Assembly (NCBI GenBank): GCA_023229065.1
Contig: JALNZZ010000007.1
Coordinates: 1-32,084 of the forward strand
Source of the DNA: Porticoccaceae bacterium
Lineage (GTDB): Bacteria; Pseudomonadota; Gammaproteobacteria; Pseudomonadales; Porticoccaceae
Reading direction: 5' to 3'
DNA length: 32,084 nucleotides
This document shows positions 12,540 to 21,080 of this stretch, one piece after another. The translations under genes were made by a program, and so were the position numbers. The notes beneath the pieces were generated by a model, which did not search any database, was not told the origin of the DNA, and was given only the letters and a program-made list of their open reading frames with translations. How positions within the stretch are numbered: position 1 is the stretch's first letter; each line of letters begins with the position of its first letter.

Positions 12540-14425
12540 CGTGTGCGCTCCGCATTGTGTTCAACCTGCGGTCTTGTCCGTTCTGCCTGTCGCTGGGCTG
12601 ATGGTGCTTTCTTGTCGTACATAGGGACGGCGGGAACCTTGCCTTGCTTCTCGCGCTGCTCCAGGCGCTCATTGATGGCCTTCATAACGGTTTGCTGTTC
12701 CTGTTCGGATAGTCCTTTGCCCTTCATCATTTCAGCAGCAACCGCACCAACTACTTTTGCCCGGTCAGATTTTTGAACGTCCCAGGTATTCCGGTTCGTT
12801 TCAATTTCTTTCGTGCCGATGACCTTGCCGGTTTTGTCGCGTTCCAGGGCCGTTACTTTTACAGGCTGTTTGCCTTGGAACTCTAGGCGCACTTCATCGC
12901 CCGGTTTGACCTTGTTTTCAGTCATGCCGCGTTTCAGATCGACACCCCAAACTGTTTCCTCACCTTTGGCGGTCGCCATCTTCACGAAGTAGTTTTTCTT
13001 TTCCTTCGGATCATGGTTAAACGGGGCTTCGCCGTGTTCAATCACCCGGCCAGCGTAAGCCCGTAGAGCGGTTTTGGCCGCTTCGGCTGGTTTGTCTTGC
13101 GTGGTAGCCTGCCTTTCCTCTTTGTGGGTTTCTACGGGCTTCTGGCGGGCTTGCTGCTTGGCTTGTTTCTGTTCTTTTTCCGGTTCGCGCTCAACACTGT
13201 TTCTTGATCGCTTATCAAGCCGTGCTTCCAGCTCTTTAAGGTCTTGCTCTTTTGGCTCAAACCCGCGCACCTGCAAACCGCGCAAGCTGGCTTCCATCCA
13301 GACTTCTTTTCTGAACTCAGGATGGCCGGAAACCCTGATTGTTTTCCAGCCTTTGGCTTCGGCCATCGTCGCCATAGCATGGGCCACCCGATCATCGTTG
13401 GAGGCTGAAACCATGCGTTCGCCTTTGTCCTTGAAGGCGATGCGTTGCGGCTGATCCTTGAAATGAAATTTCGCGCCCGCGACACGGAACTGGTTGTGTA
13501 CCTGATCCATCAATTCAATTTGGCGGTTCTTCTCGCGTTCGGTCTGCATTTGATCGTTGTAACTTGGATCATTGCCATTGCGTTCAGCAAGCCGATTGAT
13601 GTTGTCTTGTTCAACCGCCTTTTCAGAAAGGTTTTCGACCTTGATACGCTTTCCTTCCGCGTTGTCGGCCAGCTCCTTTTGCGTTTTGTCGTCGCGCTGT
13701 TCGCGTTCAGCGGCTCGTTCTTCTTCAATGCGGCGTTCAGCCGCACGATGTCGAGCAAGTCGGGCAAGCCCTTCTTCAACGTCGATTTCTTCAAGCCGTT
13801 CCGGCTCATGGGAAACAATGTTTTGTTCTGCTGGGTCATCCGGCTCCAGATCATGGCTTGCCTGGGCTTTCTGTTGCGCGGCTTTGGCGGCAACCCTTTG
13901 GGCGTTTTCTTCCGGCGACAGGCCGTATTCATTTGCCAGCGTTGACCCGCGCAGAGTTCCCTTTTCAGTTTCCGACTTCAAGATGGTTTCGGCATTCTTC
14001 TGGCCCACTGAATTTTCTAATTCAGCTTTGTCGAGGCTTTTCAACCTTATTACAGTCTTGTTATCCATCATGAATGTGACGCTATAGGTCGCCGCGCCGT
14101 CCTTTGTTATCTTTTCATAACGAATGGCGGTAATGTCCTTGTCGTCAATTTGCATTGCACCGACAGCGGGGCCACGCTGGGCGGGCGTTTCTTTATCCTG
14201 CCCCTGCTCTTGTTGCCTGGGGTTGACTTCAACGCCATCACTTCTAAGCCAACGGCCATCGTTCGCCTTGTCCACCTGTAGCGATTGCCCGTCAGGGGTA
14301 ATCGCTTGAAATCTGCTTGCCCCGGCCTTTTCTGCAATCTCAATCATTTCTTCCGCATTTTCGCGGATATATTCAGCGTCATAGCGCGGATCGGATAGTT
14401 TGTAATGCTTGATAGTTTGTTCCAT
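12536..14425 (-). CDS. LPD7-domain protein, detached TraI-type C-terminal region (629 aa)
   Basis: Residues about 325-420 form a large polyvalent protein-associated domain 7 (LPD7): KFHFKDQPQRIAFKDKGERM, then AMATMAEAKGWKTIRVSGHP and RGLQVRGFEP. A second domain at about 480-560 (GRVIEHGEAPFNHDP, NYFVKM, WGVDLKRG, PGDEVRLEFQGKQPVKV) is also found at C-termini of long TraI relaxases and primases. The N-terminal half is Glu/Arg/Gln-rich and partly coiled coil. No relaxase histidines and no Walker motif are seen. The relaxase itself is on the other strand at 9161. It may travel with, or act beside, the relaxase in the recipient (inference). Confidence 0.75.
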   Translation of the reverse strand: MEQTIKHYKLSDPRYDAEYIRENAEEMIEIAEKAGASRFQAITPDGQSLQVDKANDGRWLRSDGVEVNPRQQEQGQDKETPAQRGPAVGAMQIDDKDITAIRYEKITKDGAATYSVTFMMDNKTVIRLKSLDKAELENSVGQKNAETILKSETEKGTLRGSTLANEYGLSPEENAQRVAAKAAQQKAQASHDLEPDDPAEQNIVSHEPERLEEIDVEEGLARLARHRAAERRIEEERAAEREQRDDKTQKELADNAEGKRIKVENLSEKAVEQDNINRLAERNGNDPSYNDQMQTEREKNRQIELMDQVHNQFRVAGAKFHFKDQPQRIAFKDKGERMVSASNDDRVAHAMATMAEAKGWKTIRVSGHPEFRKEVWMEASLRGLQVRGFEPKEQDLKELEARLDKRSRNSVEREPEKEQKQAKQQARQKPVETHKEERQATTQDKPAEAAKTALRAYAGRVIEHGEAPFNHDPKEKKNYFVKMATAKGEETVWGVDLKRGMTENKVKPGDEVRLEFQGKQPVKVTALERDKTGKVIGTKEIETNRNTWDVQKSDRAKVVGAVAAEMMKGKGLSEQEQQTVMKAINERLEQREKQGKVPAVPMYDKKAPSAQRQAERTRPQVEHNAERTR

Positions 14426-14436
14426 TGCCGTGCCCC

Positions 14437-15138
14437 TTATCGCTCAATGCCTTGATCCGCTTGCTTCGCGGGCTGCTGTTTCTGCTGAACCGGCTTGGCA
14501 GTTGTTTTCTGCTGGGCCGCTTGTTCGGGAGCATCAAAAGCCTGTTTAGCAACGGCTTCAAGGTGCTTCATGAAGGCATTGCGCTGGTTTGTGTTTTTGA
14601 TGTTCTTCGCCGCGTACTCTTGCGCCTGGGCAAGCAGTTCTTCCGGCTTCATTTGTTCTTTAGCCGGTGCCTGCTGTTCCTGCTGGGCTGTCGCTTCCCT
14701 GGGCTTGAAGGGGTAGGCTTTCGCTTTGTCGCCGCTGTAATGAATTTGGACGTTAAAGCCGTTGAGTTGCTTTTTCTGATCCAACATTTTGAGCGTAGAG
14801 CCTTGAAGCTCTACTTTGTCCTTCGGGTGGACAACGGCGTAGTTGCGCTGTTTGCCAACAGCCTGAACGATGAACTTGTCATTGTTCAGGATAACGGGGC
14901 CGTAATAACTGCCGTTCTCTTTGGCAACCGAAATGCTGGCCTTTACTTCTTTGCCTGCATCATCTTTTAGTGGGTTGCCGCTACTATCAGTTGGCGAGAT
15001 TTTATTGACTGCGTATTCCCGAACTTCTGCGGGAACATGGTCAATTTGCATTAAGTATGCGCCCGGTTTTGGGCGTGCCTGGGCTGCGGGTTTTTGTGCG
15101 GGGGCATCGTTGCCCGGCTGAATAGCACGGTCATTCAT
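14437..15138 (-). CDS. KfrB-domain protein (233 aa)
   Basis: The region at about residues 60-125 matches the KfrB domain: NGSYYGPVILNNDKFIVQAV and YAVVHPKDKVEL. Before and after it are low-complexity Ala/Gln/Pro/Lys stretches (QKPAAQARPKP; QQKTTAKPVQQKQQPAKQ). KfrB and KfrA work together in IncP plasmid maintenance, and the domain also occurs in transfer proteins. Start 15138 has AGGAG 8 bases upstream. It precedes the LPD7 gene by 11 bases, so they are one operon. The function in this plasmid is not known. Confidence 0.65.
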   Translation of the reverse strand: MNDRAIQPGNDAPAQKPAAQARPKPGAYLMQIDHVPAEVREYAVNKISPTDSSGNPLKDDAGKEVKASISVAKENGSYYGPVILNNDKFIVQAVGKQRNYAVVHPKDKVELQGSTLKMLDQKKQLNGFNVQIHYSGDKAKAYPFKPREATAQQEQQAPAKEQMKPEELLAQAQEYAAKNIKNTNQRNAFMKHLEAVAKQAFDAPEQAAQQKTTAKPVQQKQQPAKQADQGIER

Positions 15139-15201
15139 GGTAATGGCTCCTGTAGTTAAAATATGCGACTTGCGGTAAAGTCGCCCTTGGGCTGCGCCCG
15201 T

Positions 15202-15238
15202 TTTGGTATGCGCCAACGGTATGTTGGCGACTACCAAA
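15202..15238. other. Long imperfect palindrome after virD4
   Basis: TTTGGTA, TG, CGCCAAC, GGTAT, GTTGGCG, AC, TACCAAA: a 14-pair hairpin broken by one mismatched dinucleotide. A second perfect hairpin GCGACTT/AAGTCGC lies at 15165-15184. They may terminate virD4 transcription or act as an operator of the kfrB-LPD7 unit. Confidence 0.45.
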
Positions 15239-15246
15239 GTTATGCC

Positions 15247-17763
15247 TTACCTCGCATTTTTAGGCGAAGTGATGGGCTTGTCAAGCACGCTTAAATCTAG
15301 TAACGCGCCGTCAGTTTCTGGTTCATCCAATAACGCCGGTTCTTCAAAGTCATCCATTGCTTCAATAATCGCGTCTTCATCAGGAAAACCATCATCACCC
15401 GGCATGGCAAAGTCCATCATTGCCATCAGTTCTTCATCGCTGGGCGCTTCATCCAGTTCTTCTTCTTCGTCAGGCACATAGTCCAGGCCATCCGGCAAGA
15501 CAGTTTCAGCGTGCGCTTCCACTGGCTCAACATCATCCGCTGGGGCTGGGCCTTCATTGTCCGTGTGGTCTGCGTTGCTGGTTTCGGCTAAGGCAGCATC
15601 AAGGGACGCATCAAGCATATCCCCGGCAGCTTCGGCATCCAGCGCGGCCAGTTCTTCATCGCTTGGGCGTCCACCCATTCCGTCATCGTCAATTTCTTCA
15701 TCGTCATAATCGTTGACATCATCCAGGGCATCGAAAAATCCATTAACGAAGTCTTCAACCTGTTCAGGCTCAAGCCCTTCCCCGCCTGTTGGTATCTTGA
15801 GCGCGGACGTGTCCAGGGCAAGTTTCCGAAGGTCGATACCTTGCTCAATGTCTGCGGGCGTCATTTCACGAACCTTTGAATGAATAACGGCTTCATGCAG
15901 TTCAAGGTCAAGTGTGGGAACGGGTGCAGCAAGTTCGCCAGAACCCCAGGTGTCTTCAAGCAGCTTTTTTGATGGCATCTTGCGACCGAGCGCGGCCAGC
16001 GTCGGAGATACCGATTTCAGCCGATCCATAAATACATGGTCGGCGTAGTACGCTATTTTTTCGGCCTTGATTGGCTTGGTGTTTTCAAGACTGATGATCT
16101 GTTCCCGCTGGCTCATTTCTTTAAGCTCTTGCGGCAGCATCAAAGCACGTTTCTGGCCTGCACCGTCGCCCAGGGCTTGCGACATGCTGGAGCCGCCGCG
16201 CCCTTCGCTTTTGTTCTTGGAATGCACTGTCGTATAGCCCAGCGCTTCCGAATATTCGTTAGCGTCGCGCTGTTCGCGTGGTGTATAGAAAATCTGGCAC
16301 GCATGGTTAGTCACAAAAGTGCGGGCGTTTTCACGGCCATAGCCTTTTGGCGCTTCCGCTTCAAGCTGGCCGGGTGACTGGATGATTGTCAGCAAGCGGA
16401 GGCCATAACCGGCCATATAGCTGTTCGCCTTGTCGATGATCCCGATGCGTCCCGGTGCGGTGAACTCGTCAGCCAGCATCAAGCACTGGTATTTCAGCGC
16501 GGGAGTGGCACCGAGTAACTGATTAGTGTTCAGGTTCACCAGTTGCGTATAAAACAAGTTAATCAGAATCCGGGCTTCGGCCAGCTTGTTGGCTGGAATA
16601 CCGAGGTAGATTGACATGCGTTTTTTACGAACATCGCGCAAGTCAAAGTCATTGCCAGAAGTGGCCGCGTCTACAATGGGGCTTGCCCACATGGTTAGCG
16701 GTACGTTGAAAGTCGCCATGATCGAAGACAGCGTATTGTCGCTGGTGGACGTAAAGCGGTTGATGGCATCGACGCATTCACTCGTCAGAGGTGGCAAGCC
16801 TTCGCCATCCCATTCAGTAACCGGCACCAAGGTGGTGACGATCTCGCCAGTTTCTTCATCCACTTCTTCAACTTCGCGGTAATTCCGTTCGTTGATAATC
16901 CCTTGAAGATGATCTTTCACCGGCTGGCCTTTACCGGAAGATTGGCGTAGAAGTTCGCCAATAGTTCGCGGCAGAGTAGGCGTTTCACACAGGTACAGCG
17001 TCAAACCTAAAAACAAGTTGCGGGCAGCGTCATCAAAAAAGGCATCACGGCCTTCGCCTGGGTATAGTGAATAACCAATAGCAAGAATGTCGGTTACCCT
17101 CAGATTCTGGTCATCACTGATATAGCCCAGCGGGTTATATCGGTGCGATTGACCGTGTAGCGGGTTCCCTTCTTTGTCTTCTGATATGCAGAACGGGTTA
17201 AACAAAAAAACTTCTTGTCCGTGCTTCTTCCGATAGCCCGAAGTAATCAGGTAGTTTTCCAGCTTCACATCATTAACAATGACTGATTCGTTCCAGTTAA
17301 GAAGGTTCGGAATGACTATGCCAACACCTTTTCCCGAGCGAGTCGGGGCAGCAAGCAAGACGAACTGCATACCTGGGAACATCAGAAAGCGATTTTTCCA
17401 CTTGCCGATGATGATGCCGGTTGAGCCGAGTAAGCCAGCCTTTTGCACTTCGCCATTGTTAGCAAATCGAGCATTGCCGTGCAGATGCTTGATTTCCCGC
17501 AAAGCAGCAATCAGGGCGGCAAGTGGTATCCCGAAGCCAATCAGGGCAGCGATGATTAAGGACGTTTTCAGGCGCTTGGCAATAACGGGGTCACTTTGGT
17601 AGTGCGTCCAGTACGTCCACCATGTAGAAAGATCAGTCTGGCCGAGCGGATTAGTTTTTGAAAAAAGGAAGAAGAAGAACCCGGCCAGCCAAACAACGCC
17701 GAGTGTAGCGGCTACCAGGATGATGATTGCGAATACCAATTTCGCAACATTACGCGGCTCCAT
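15247..17763 (-). CDS. virD4: VirD4/TraG-type coupling protein (838 aa)
   Basis: Inner-membrane ATPase linking relaxosome to secretion channel. N-terminal membrane helices lie at about residues 5-30 and 58-85. Walker A is APTRSGKGVGIVIP near 138-151 and Walker B is LMLADEF near 427-433. Typical family length is 550-700; the excess is a strongly acidic tail from about residue 690 to the end, with repeated PSDEEL segments and DDEEIDDDG. Start 17763 has AAGGGGG; the longer frame runs through a 40-bp element and is rejected. The tail DNA contains a perfect iteron at 15495-15512. It is separated from virB11 by repeats, so it may have its own promoter. Confidence 0.93.
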   Translation of the reverse strand: MEPRNVAKLVFAIIILVAATLGVVWLAGFFFFLFSKTNPLGQTDLSTWWTYWTHYQSDPVIAKRLKTSLIIAALIGFGIPLAALIAALREIKHLHGNARFANNGEVQKAGLLGSTGIIIGKWKNRFLMFPGMQFVLLAAPTRSGKGVGIVIPNLLNWNESVIVNDVKLENYLITSGYRKKHGQEVFLFNPFCISEDKEGNPLHGQSHRYNPLGYISDDQNLRVTDILAIGYSLYPGEGRDAFFDDAARNLFLGLTLYLCETPTLPRTIGELLRQSSGKGQPVKDHLQGIINERNYREVEEVDEETGEIVTTLVPVTEWDGEGLPPLTSECVDAINRFTSTSDNTLSSIMATFNVPLTMWASPIVDAATSGNDFDLRDVRKKRMSIYLGIPANKLAEARILINLFYTQLVNLNTNQLLGATPALKYQCLMLADEFTAPGRIGIIDKANSYMAGYGLRLLTIIQSPGQLEAEAPKGYGRENARTFVTNHACQIFYTPREQRDANEYSEALGYTTVHSKNKSEGRGGSSMSQALGDGAGQKRALMLPQELKEMSQREQIISLENTKPIKAEKIAYYADHVFMDRLKSVSPTLAALGRKMPSKKLLEDTWGSGELAAPVPTLDLELHEAVIHSKVREMTPADIEQGIDLRKLALDTSALKIPTGGEGLEPEQVEDFVNGFFDALDDVNDYDDEEIDDDGMGGRPSDEELAALDAEAAGDMLDASLDAALAETSNADHTDNEGPAPADDVEPVEAHAETVLPDGLDYVPDEEEELDEAPSDEELMAMMDFAMPGDDGFPDEDAIIEAMDDFEEPALLDEPETDGALLDLSVLDKPITSPKNAR
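15495..15512 (-). repeat. Stray iteron inside virD4
   Basis: The minus strand reads ACGCTGAAACTGTCTTGC, 18 of 18 to the origin unit apart from the alternation of the first base. It lies in the part encoding the acidic tail. Confidence 0.8.
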
Positions 17764-17775
17764 AGAACCCCCTTT

Positions 17776-17815
17776 GGTGACAGTTCGCGCCGGTGGCCAG
17801 CTTCCGGCCGTCACC
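17776..17815 (-). repeat. 40-bp GGYGAC element upstream of virD4
   Basis: Starts GGTGACAG, ends GGCCGTCACC, 12 bases before the virD4 start, so it lies in its 5' leader. The interior on the minus strand (AGCTGGCCACC) is like 3161-3200. Confidence 0.75.
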
Positions 17816-17833
17816 AGTGCAGAAAAAAGAAAT

Positions 17834-17975
17834 GGTGACGGATTCAGCAACCAGGTGCATCAGATCCGTCACCAGTCCAGCGGCAAGGCCGCCTTTTGCC
17901 CAGCCCGCGCAGCGGGTGGGGCGGCGTGCATGAATGGCGACAGGTGGGCGCGATCGAGGACGGTCAACTGTCACC
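17834..17975 (+). repeat. Composite repeat, second copy (element, hairpin module, element)
   Basis: 40-bp elements at 17834-17873 and 17936-17975 are separated by the same 62-bp linker as at 3059-3200. First element and module are near-identical to that copy. The second element has a different interior (GCGCGATCGAGGACGG) that matches the element at 31756. It fills the virB11-virD4 gap. Confidence 0.8.
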
Positions 17976-17981
17976 ATTGCC

Positions 17982-19064
17982 CTACCCCTCCAGACCTTCG
18001 GCCCGCTTGCGCTTCGGGTCATACCAAAGCTCGGTAATGTGTCGCCCGATTTCTGGCCGGTACAAGTCGTTGTGAACGTGAATCACCACGTCCACGACTT
18101 GATACAGCAGCCGCTTGATGACGGGATAAGGCAGTGTTCGGCCTTGGCGGTTTTGCAGGATCATCAGGGCCATGCGCTCGAATGCCATATCACATGAACC
18201 GGCGTGCAAGCTGGTGATGCTTCCACCGTGTCCAGAAGCGCACACGTTCACAAAGTCGAAAGTTTCGCCGCTACGCAGCTCGGCAAGCAGAATCCGCGTG
18301 GGCTTCATGCGAAGGCAGCTTTTGAGCAATGACGCAGCAGTAACCGGCGCGTTTTCTTCTTCCTTTGCCTCGGATGGATAGAACAGGTGAACGTGGTTTG
18401 GATGGTCTGGCAGGAACAGTTCAGGCACGTCTTCAATGGTGATGATGCGCTGGGATGTCGGTATTTTCTGCATCAACGCTTTCATCAGGGTTGTCTTGCC
18501 GGAGCCGGTTTCACCGGCCACGACAATGACTTTTTCCATTTCCACGGCGCGGGCAAGAAAGCCCATGTAATCACCGGCATCTTTCAGCTCAAGCAGTTCT
18601 CTTTCGTCTGGTGAAAACTCACCGTCGAGAGGGCGAATATGCTTGAAGAATCCCTGCTTGTCGTAATCATCCAGCGTGCGCCGGGTGAATGATGGTTTCC
18701 TGATAGTTACCGACACCGTGCCATGTTCGCACGCAGGCGCTTGAACTATTTGCACACGCTGCCCAGCAGGCAGAACAGCCGACAAAATCGGGCGAGTATC
18801 GGAAATATCTTGATTCACCAGTTTGGCCGTTGCGGTAGCCAGTGAATTGCAATGGTCAAGCGTCAGGGCGGGCACTTCGTGCCGTTCCCATACACTATGG
18901 CGCTCGCAGAAAACCTCACCTGGGCGGTTGATGCAGATTTCAGTTATTTCATCGTCATCCATGAGGAACTTGATAGGTTCCAGATAATGGATTACAGAGG
19001 CTTCCCGCACAACAGACCCACCGGAAGCCATCAGGTATTCATTCGATTCAGTTTGATGTGACAT
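17982..19064 (-). CDS. virB11: VirB11 secretion ATPase (360 aa)
   Basis: Hexameric cytoplasmic ATPase of the type IV secretion system. Walker A is VVAGETGSGKTTLMKAL near residues 179-195, the Asp box is ITIEDVPEL, Walker B is RILLAELR near 257-264, and the His box is SGHGGSITSLHAGS. Length is typical. I chose ATG 19064, which overlaps the virB10 stop by 17 bases; the longer frame back to 19271 lies inside virB10 and is a shadow. It closes the virB7-virB11 unit. Confidence 0.94.
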   Translation of the reverse strand: MSHQTESNEYLMASGGSVVREASVIHYLEPIKFLMDDDEITEICINRPGEVFCERHSVWERHEVPALTLDHCNSLATATAKLVNQDISDTRPILSAVLPAGQRVQIVQAPACEHGTVSVTIRKPSFTRRTLDDYDKQGFFKHIRPLDGEFSPDERELLELKDAGDYMGFLARAVEMEKVIVVAGETGSGKTTLMKALMQKIPTSQRIITIEDVPELFLPDHPNHVHLFYPSEAKEEENAPVTAASLLKSCLRMKPTRILLAELRSGETFDFVNVCASGHGGSITSLHAGSCDMAFERMALMILQNRQGRTLPYPVIKRLLYQVVDVVIHVHNDLYRPEIGRHITELWYDPKRKRAEGLEG

Positions 19065-20202
19065 CGTATACGCTCGAAAAGTCCAAATCCCGGGCAACAT
19101 AGATGCCCACTTGTTCGCCTTGATTCTTGTAAAGAGTCGGCGGGATATTGATTGTGTTCCGCAGTGCTTCGGTAGCCATGTCCTGGGCACCATCAGAGGT
19201 ATTGTCAAATTGAATGCGGTTCGGGTTGCCGTTGCTGGCTTTGTTTGAAATCCAGTCGCCAATATCGCCAACCATGCTTAACATGATTGCGCCGCCAAAC
19301 CGTTTCCAGAAGTGCGTTTCAACATAGCCGGGAAGGCCAGCGCCGCCGAGCGGATCAGTGCCGGGCGAGTCCAGATTGATAACAACGCCATGCGGTGTTT
19401 TGATTCGTGACCACAGAACGAAAATCCGCTCTTGCCCCTGGCGCATATTCGCTTGATATTCGCCGGATACAGTCGAACCCCGCTCAATCAAAAGCACCTT
19501 GCCGTTATCGCTGTAGATATTGCGGGTGACGACGCAAGCGGTCATTCCTGGAACAGTGCTATCCAGCCTTGTTTGCAGGACGCAATCAATAAAGCTGCCC
19601 TTGGCTAACAGAAAGTTTCTGTCCGAAAGATGTCCGGCTTGTCGGGTGGCTGTTGCGGTTGAGTTCAGCATGGAGGCCAATGCCCCGCCATCGCCGCCAT
19701 TGAGCATCGCACCAAGCGACGAAGACGCCCCGCCATCGCTTCCCGAACCGCCTGCACCTTCAGGGGCGCTACCTTGTCGGCTTCCAGTGGACACCATCAG
19801 AGACGAGCCGGACTTATCCAGAAGCAAGCCCCGATCAGGCAGCGAAGGTGCCGCGTGCGAGGCTGGCCCCGGCAGTGCGGGTGCTGCATTGCCGGGCAAT
19901 GGTGGTACTTCCACTTCCGGCGCTGGTGCGGGTGTGGTTTCCGGGCGCGGCAGAGGCGGCGGCACAACAAAGGTTCGCGTAGGCACGGAGCTGGCAACCG
20001 TGATCCCCTTTTGCTGGGCGGCGGCGGTTTCTTCTTTCTGTTGCATTTTCCAGAAAATTGCACCAACGGCCAAAATGATGATGACCAGGGCCGCTACAAC
20101 GACAAGGCCGCGTTTAGCAGTAGATGGCCCGCCTTCATTCACGCTGGGCATACCGCGTTCCCCGTCGAACGATTCTAGTGTTTGCTGTTGGTTATCACTC
20201 AT
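19048..20202 (-). CDS. virB10: VirB10 channel protein (384 aa)
   Basis: It spans both membranes in the core complex. A cytoplasmic N-terminus is followed by one inner-membrane helix at about 32-52 (VVVAALVIIILAVGAIFW). A Pro-rich periplasmic stretch lies at 75-115, and a TrbI-type C-terminal beta barrel domain at about 190-375 (FIDCVLQTRLDSTVPGMTAC, TVSGEYQANMRQGQERIFVL, GVVINLDSPGTDPLGGAGLPG as landmarks). The start overlaps the virB9 stop. Length is typical. Confidence 0.93.
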   Translation of the reverse strand: MSDNQQQTLESFDGERGMPSVNEGGPSTAKRGLVVVAALVIIILAVGAIFWKMQQKEETAAAQQKGITVASSVPTRTFVVPPPLPRPETTPAPAPEVEVPPLPGNAAPALPGPASHAAPSLPDRGLLLDKSGSSLMVSTGSRQGSAPEGAGGSGSDGGASSSLGAMLNGGDGGALASMLNSTATATRQAGHLSDRNFLLAKGSFIDCVLQTRLDSTVPGMTACVVTRNIYSDNGKVLLIERGSTVSGEYQANMRQGQERIFVLWSRIKTPHGVVINLDSPGTDPLGGAGLPGYVETHFWKRFGGAIMLSMVGDIGDWISNKASNGNPNRIQFDNTSDGAQDMATEALRNTINIPPTLYKNQGEQVGIYVARDLDFSSVYDVTSN

Positions 20203-21080
20203 TACTCATTACCTCCAACAATGACCCGCTGAACGCCTGGAACAGTCGTGCCGTCAGTCGGTGCAAGGCCGTCAATGTCATAGTTTTCGTTGTAGATGCC
20301 AACGACTGCATCGCCCAGGCGCAACACCATTTCACGCGCTACACGATGCAAAACCAGCGTGTCGTTATCGACGTGAGAGTTAACAAGGCTTTCTGATTTG
20401 TCTGCCGCGACTAGGAAAGCAGCCGGAAAGTCTCGATTGTTTGGAAACTTCAAGTAAGTGAAGCGGCCATCGTCATAAGCCATTGTTGGCGCTATGTCTT
20501 GCGATCTATCGCCAATTTGCATTGTGTAGTTCCAGTTGCGCGGTGCGGGCTTTTCATCCAGCTTGGCGCGAGCTTCTGCCCTTGCCATTTCTTCATTGGC
20601 CTTAGCCAGTTCATCAGCGGGATAACGAAATTCAACCCGATAAGCCACAGGTTGATTCTTTGGTGCTGCACCGCTGTTGCCGCCACCGGGAAGAAGTTTC
20701 AGGTCAAAGTCATAAAGCCGCTGATTGGTTCGCACCATTAAGTTGGTGTCCCACTTACCAGCTTCTGGCGCGTAAGCTATCTGTTCCTGGCCTTGACCAG
20801 AAACAACAGACTTCGGCTTTACATAAAGAATGTTTGCCCTGTCATTGAACTCCCAGCCCTGCGTAAATCCAGATGCAACATCGAGGATGTTTTCACCCCT
20901 GGCAAAAACAATACGCAGACCGAGGCCCGGCAAAGCGCGAACAACAACAACGTCACCATCGTTGTAGTTCACATATTGAATGCGGTTGTCATAACGGGAG
21001 CTTTGCGGAATGTCCGCAGAGTGGGCCAGACCGCTAACACTCAAGGAGAGTGCTAGGGCAAGCATCAGTTTCGTTTTCAT
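20202..21080 (-). CDS. virB9: VirB9 channel protein (292 aa)
   Basis: Signal peptide MKTKLMLALALSLSVSGLAHS with cleavage near residue 21. An N-terminal domain (about 25-130) contains DGDVVVVRALPGLGLRIVFA, and the C-terminal domain (about 175-275) contains NWNYTMQIG, APTMAYDDGRFTYLKFPNN and VLHRVAREMVLRLGDAVVG. It binds VirB7 and VirB10 in the outer-membrane part of the core complex. The start overlaps the virB8 stop by 4 bases. Confidence 0.93.
   Translation of the reverse strand: MKTKLMLALALSLSVSGLAHSADIPQSSRYDNRIQYVNYNDGDVVVVRALPGLGLRIVFARGENILDVASGFTQGWEFNDRANILYVKPKSVVSGQGQEQIAYAPEAGKWDTNLMVRTNQRLYDFDLKLLPGGGNSGAAPKNQPVAYRVEFRYPADELAKANEEMARAEARAKLDEKPAPRNWNYTMQIGDRSQDIAPTMAYDDGRFTYLKFPNNRDFPAAFLVAADKSESLVNSHVDNDTLVLHRVAREMVLRLGDAVVGIYNENYDIDGLAPTDGTTVPGVQRVIVGGNE

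Noticed and set aside
13445..13945. 166-codon plus-strand frame antisense to the LPD7 gene
   Set aside because: Hydrophobic translation opposite a Glu/Arg/Gln-rich coding strand is a typical shadow.
17750..18022. Minus-strand frame of 90 codons across the composite repeat
   Set aside because: It lies entirely on repeats and the virD4 leader. Shared peptide with 2540-3202 reflects DNA identity of the repeat, and there is no ribosome site.
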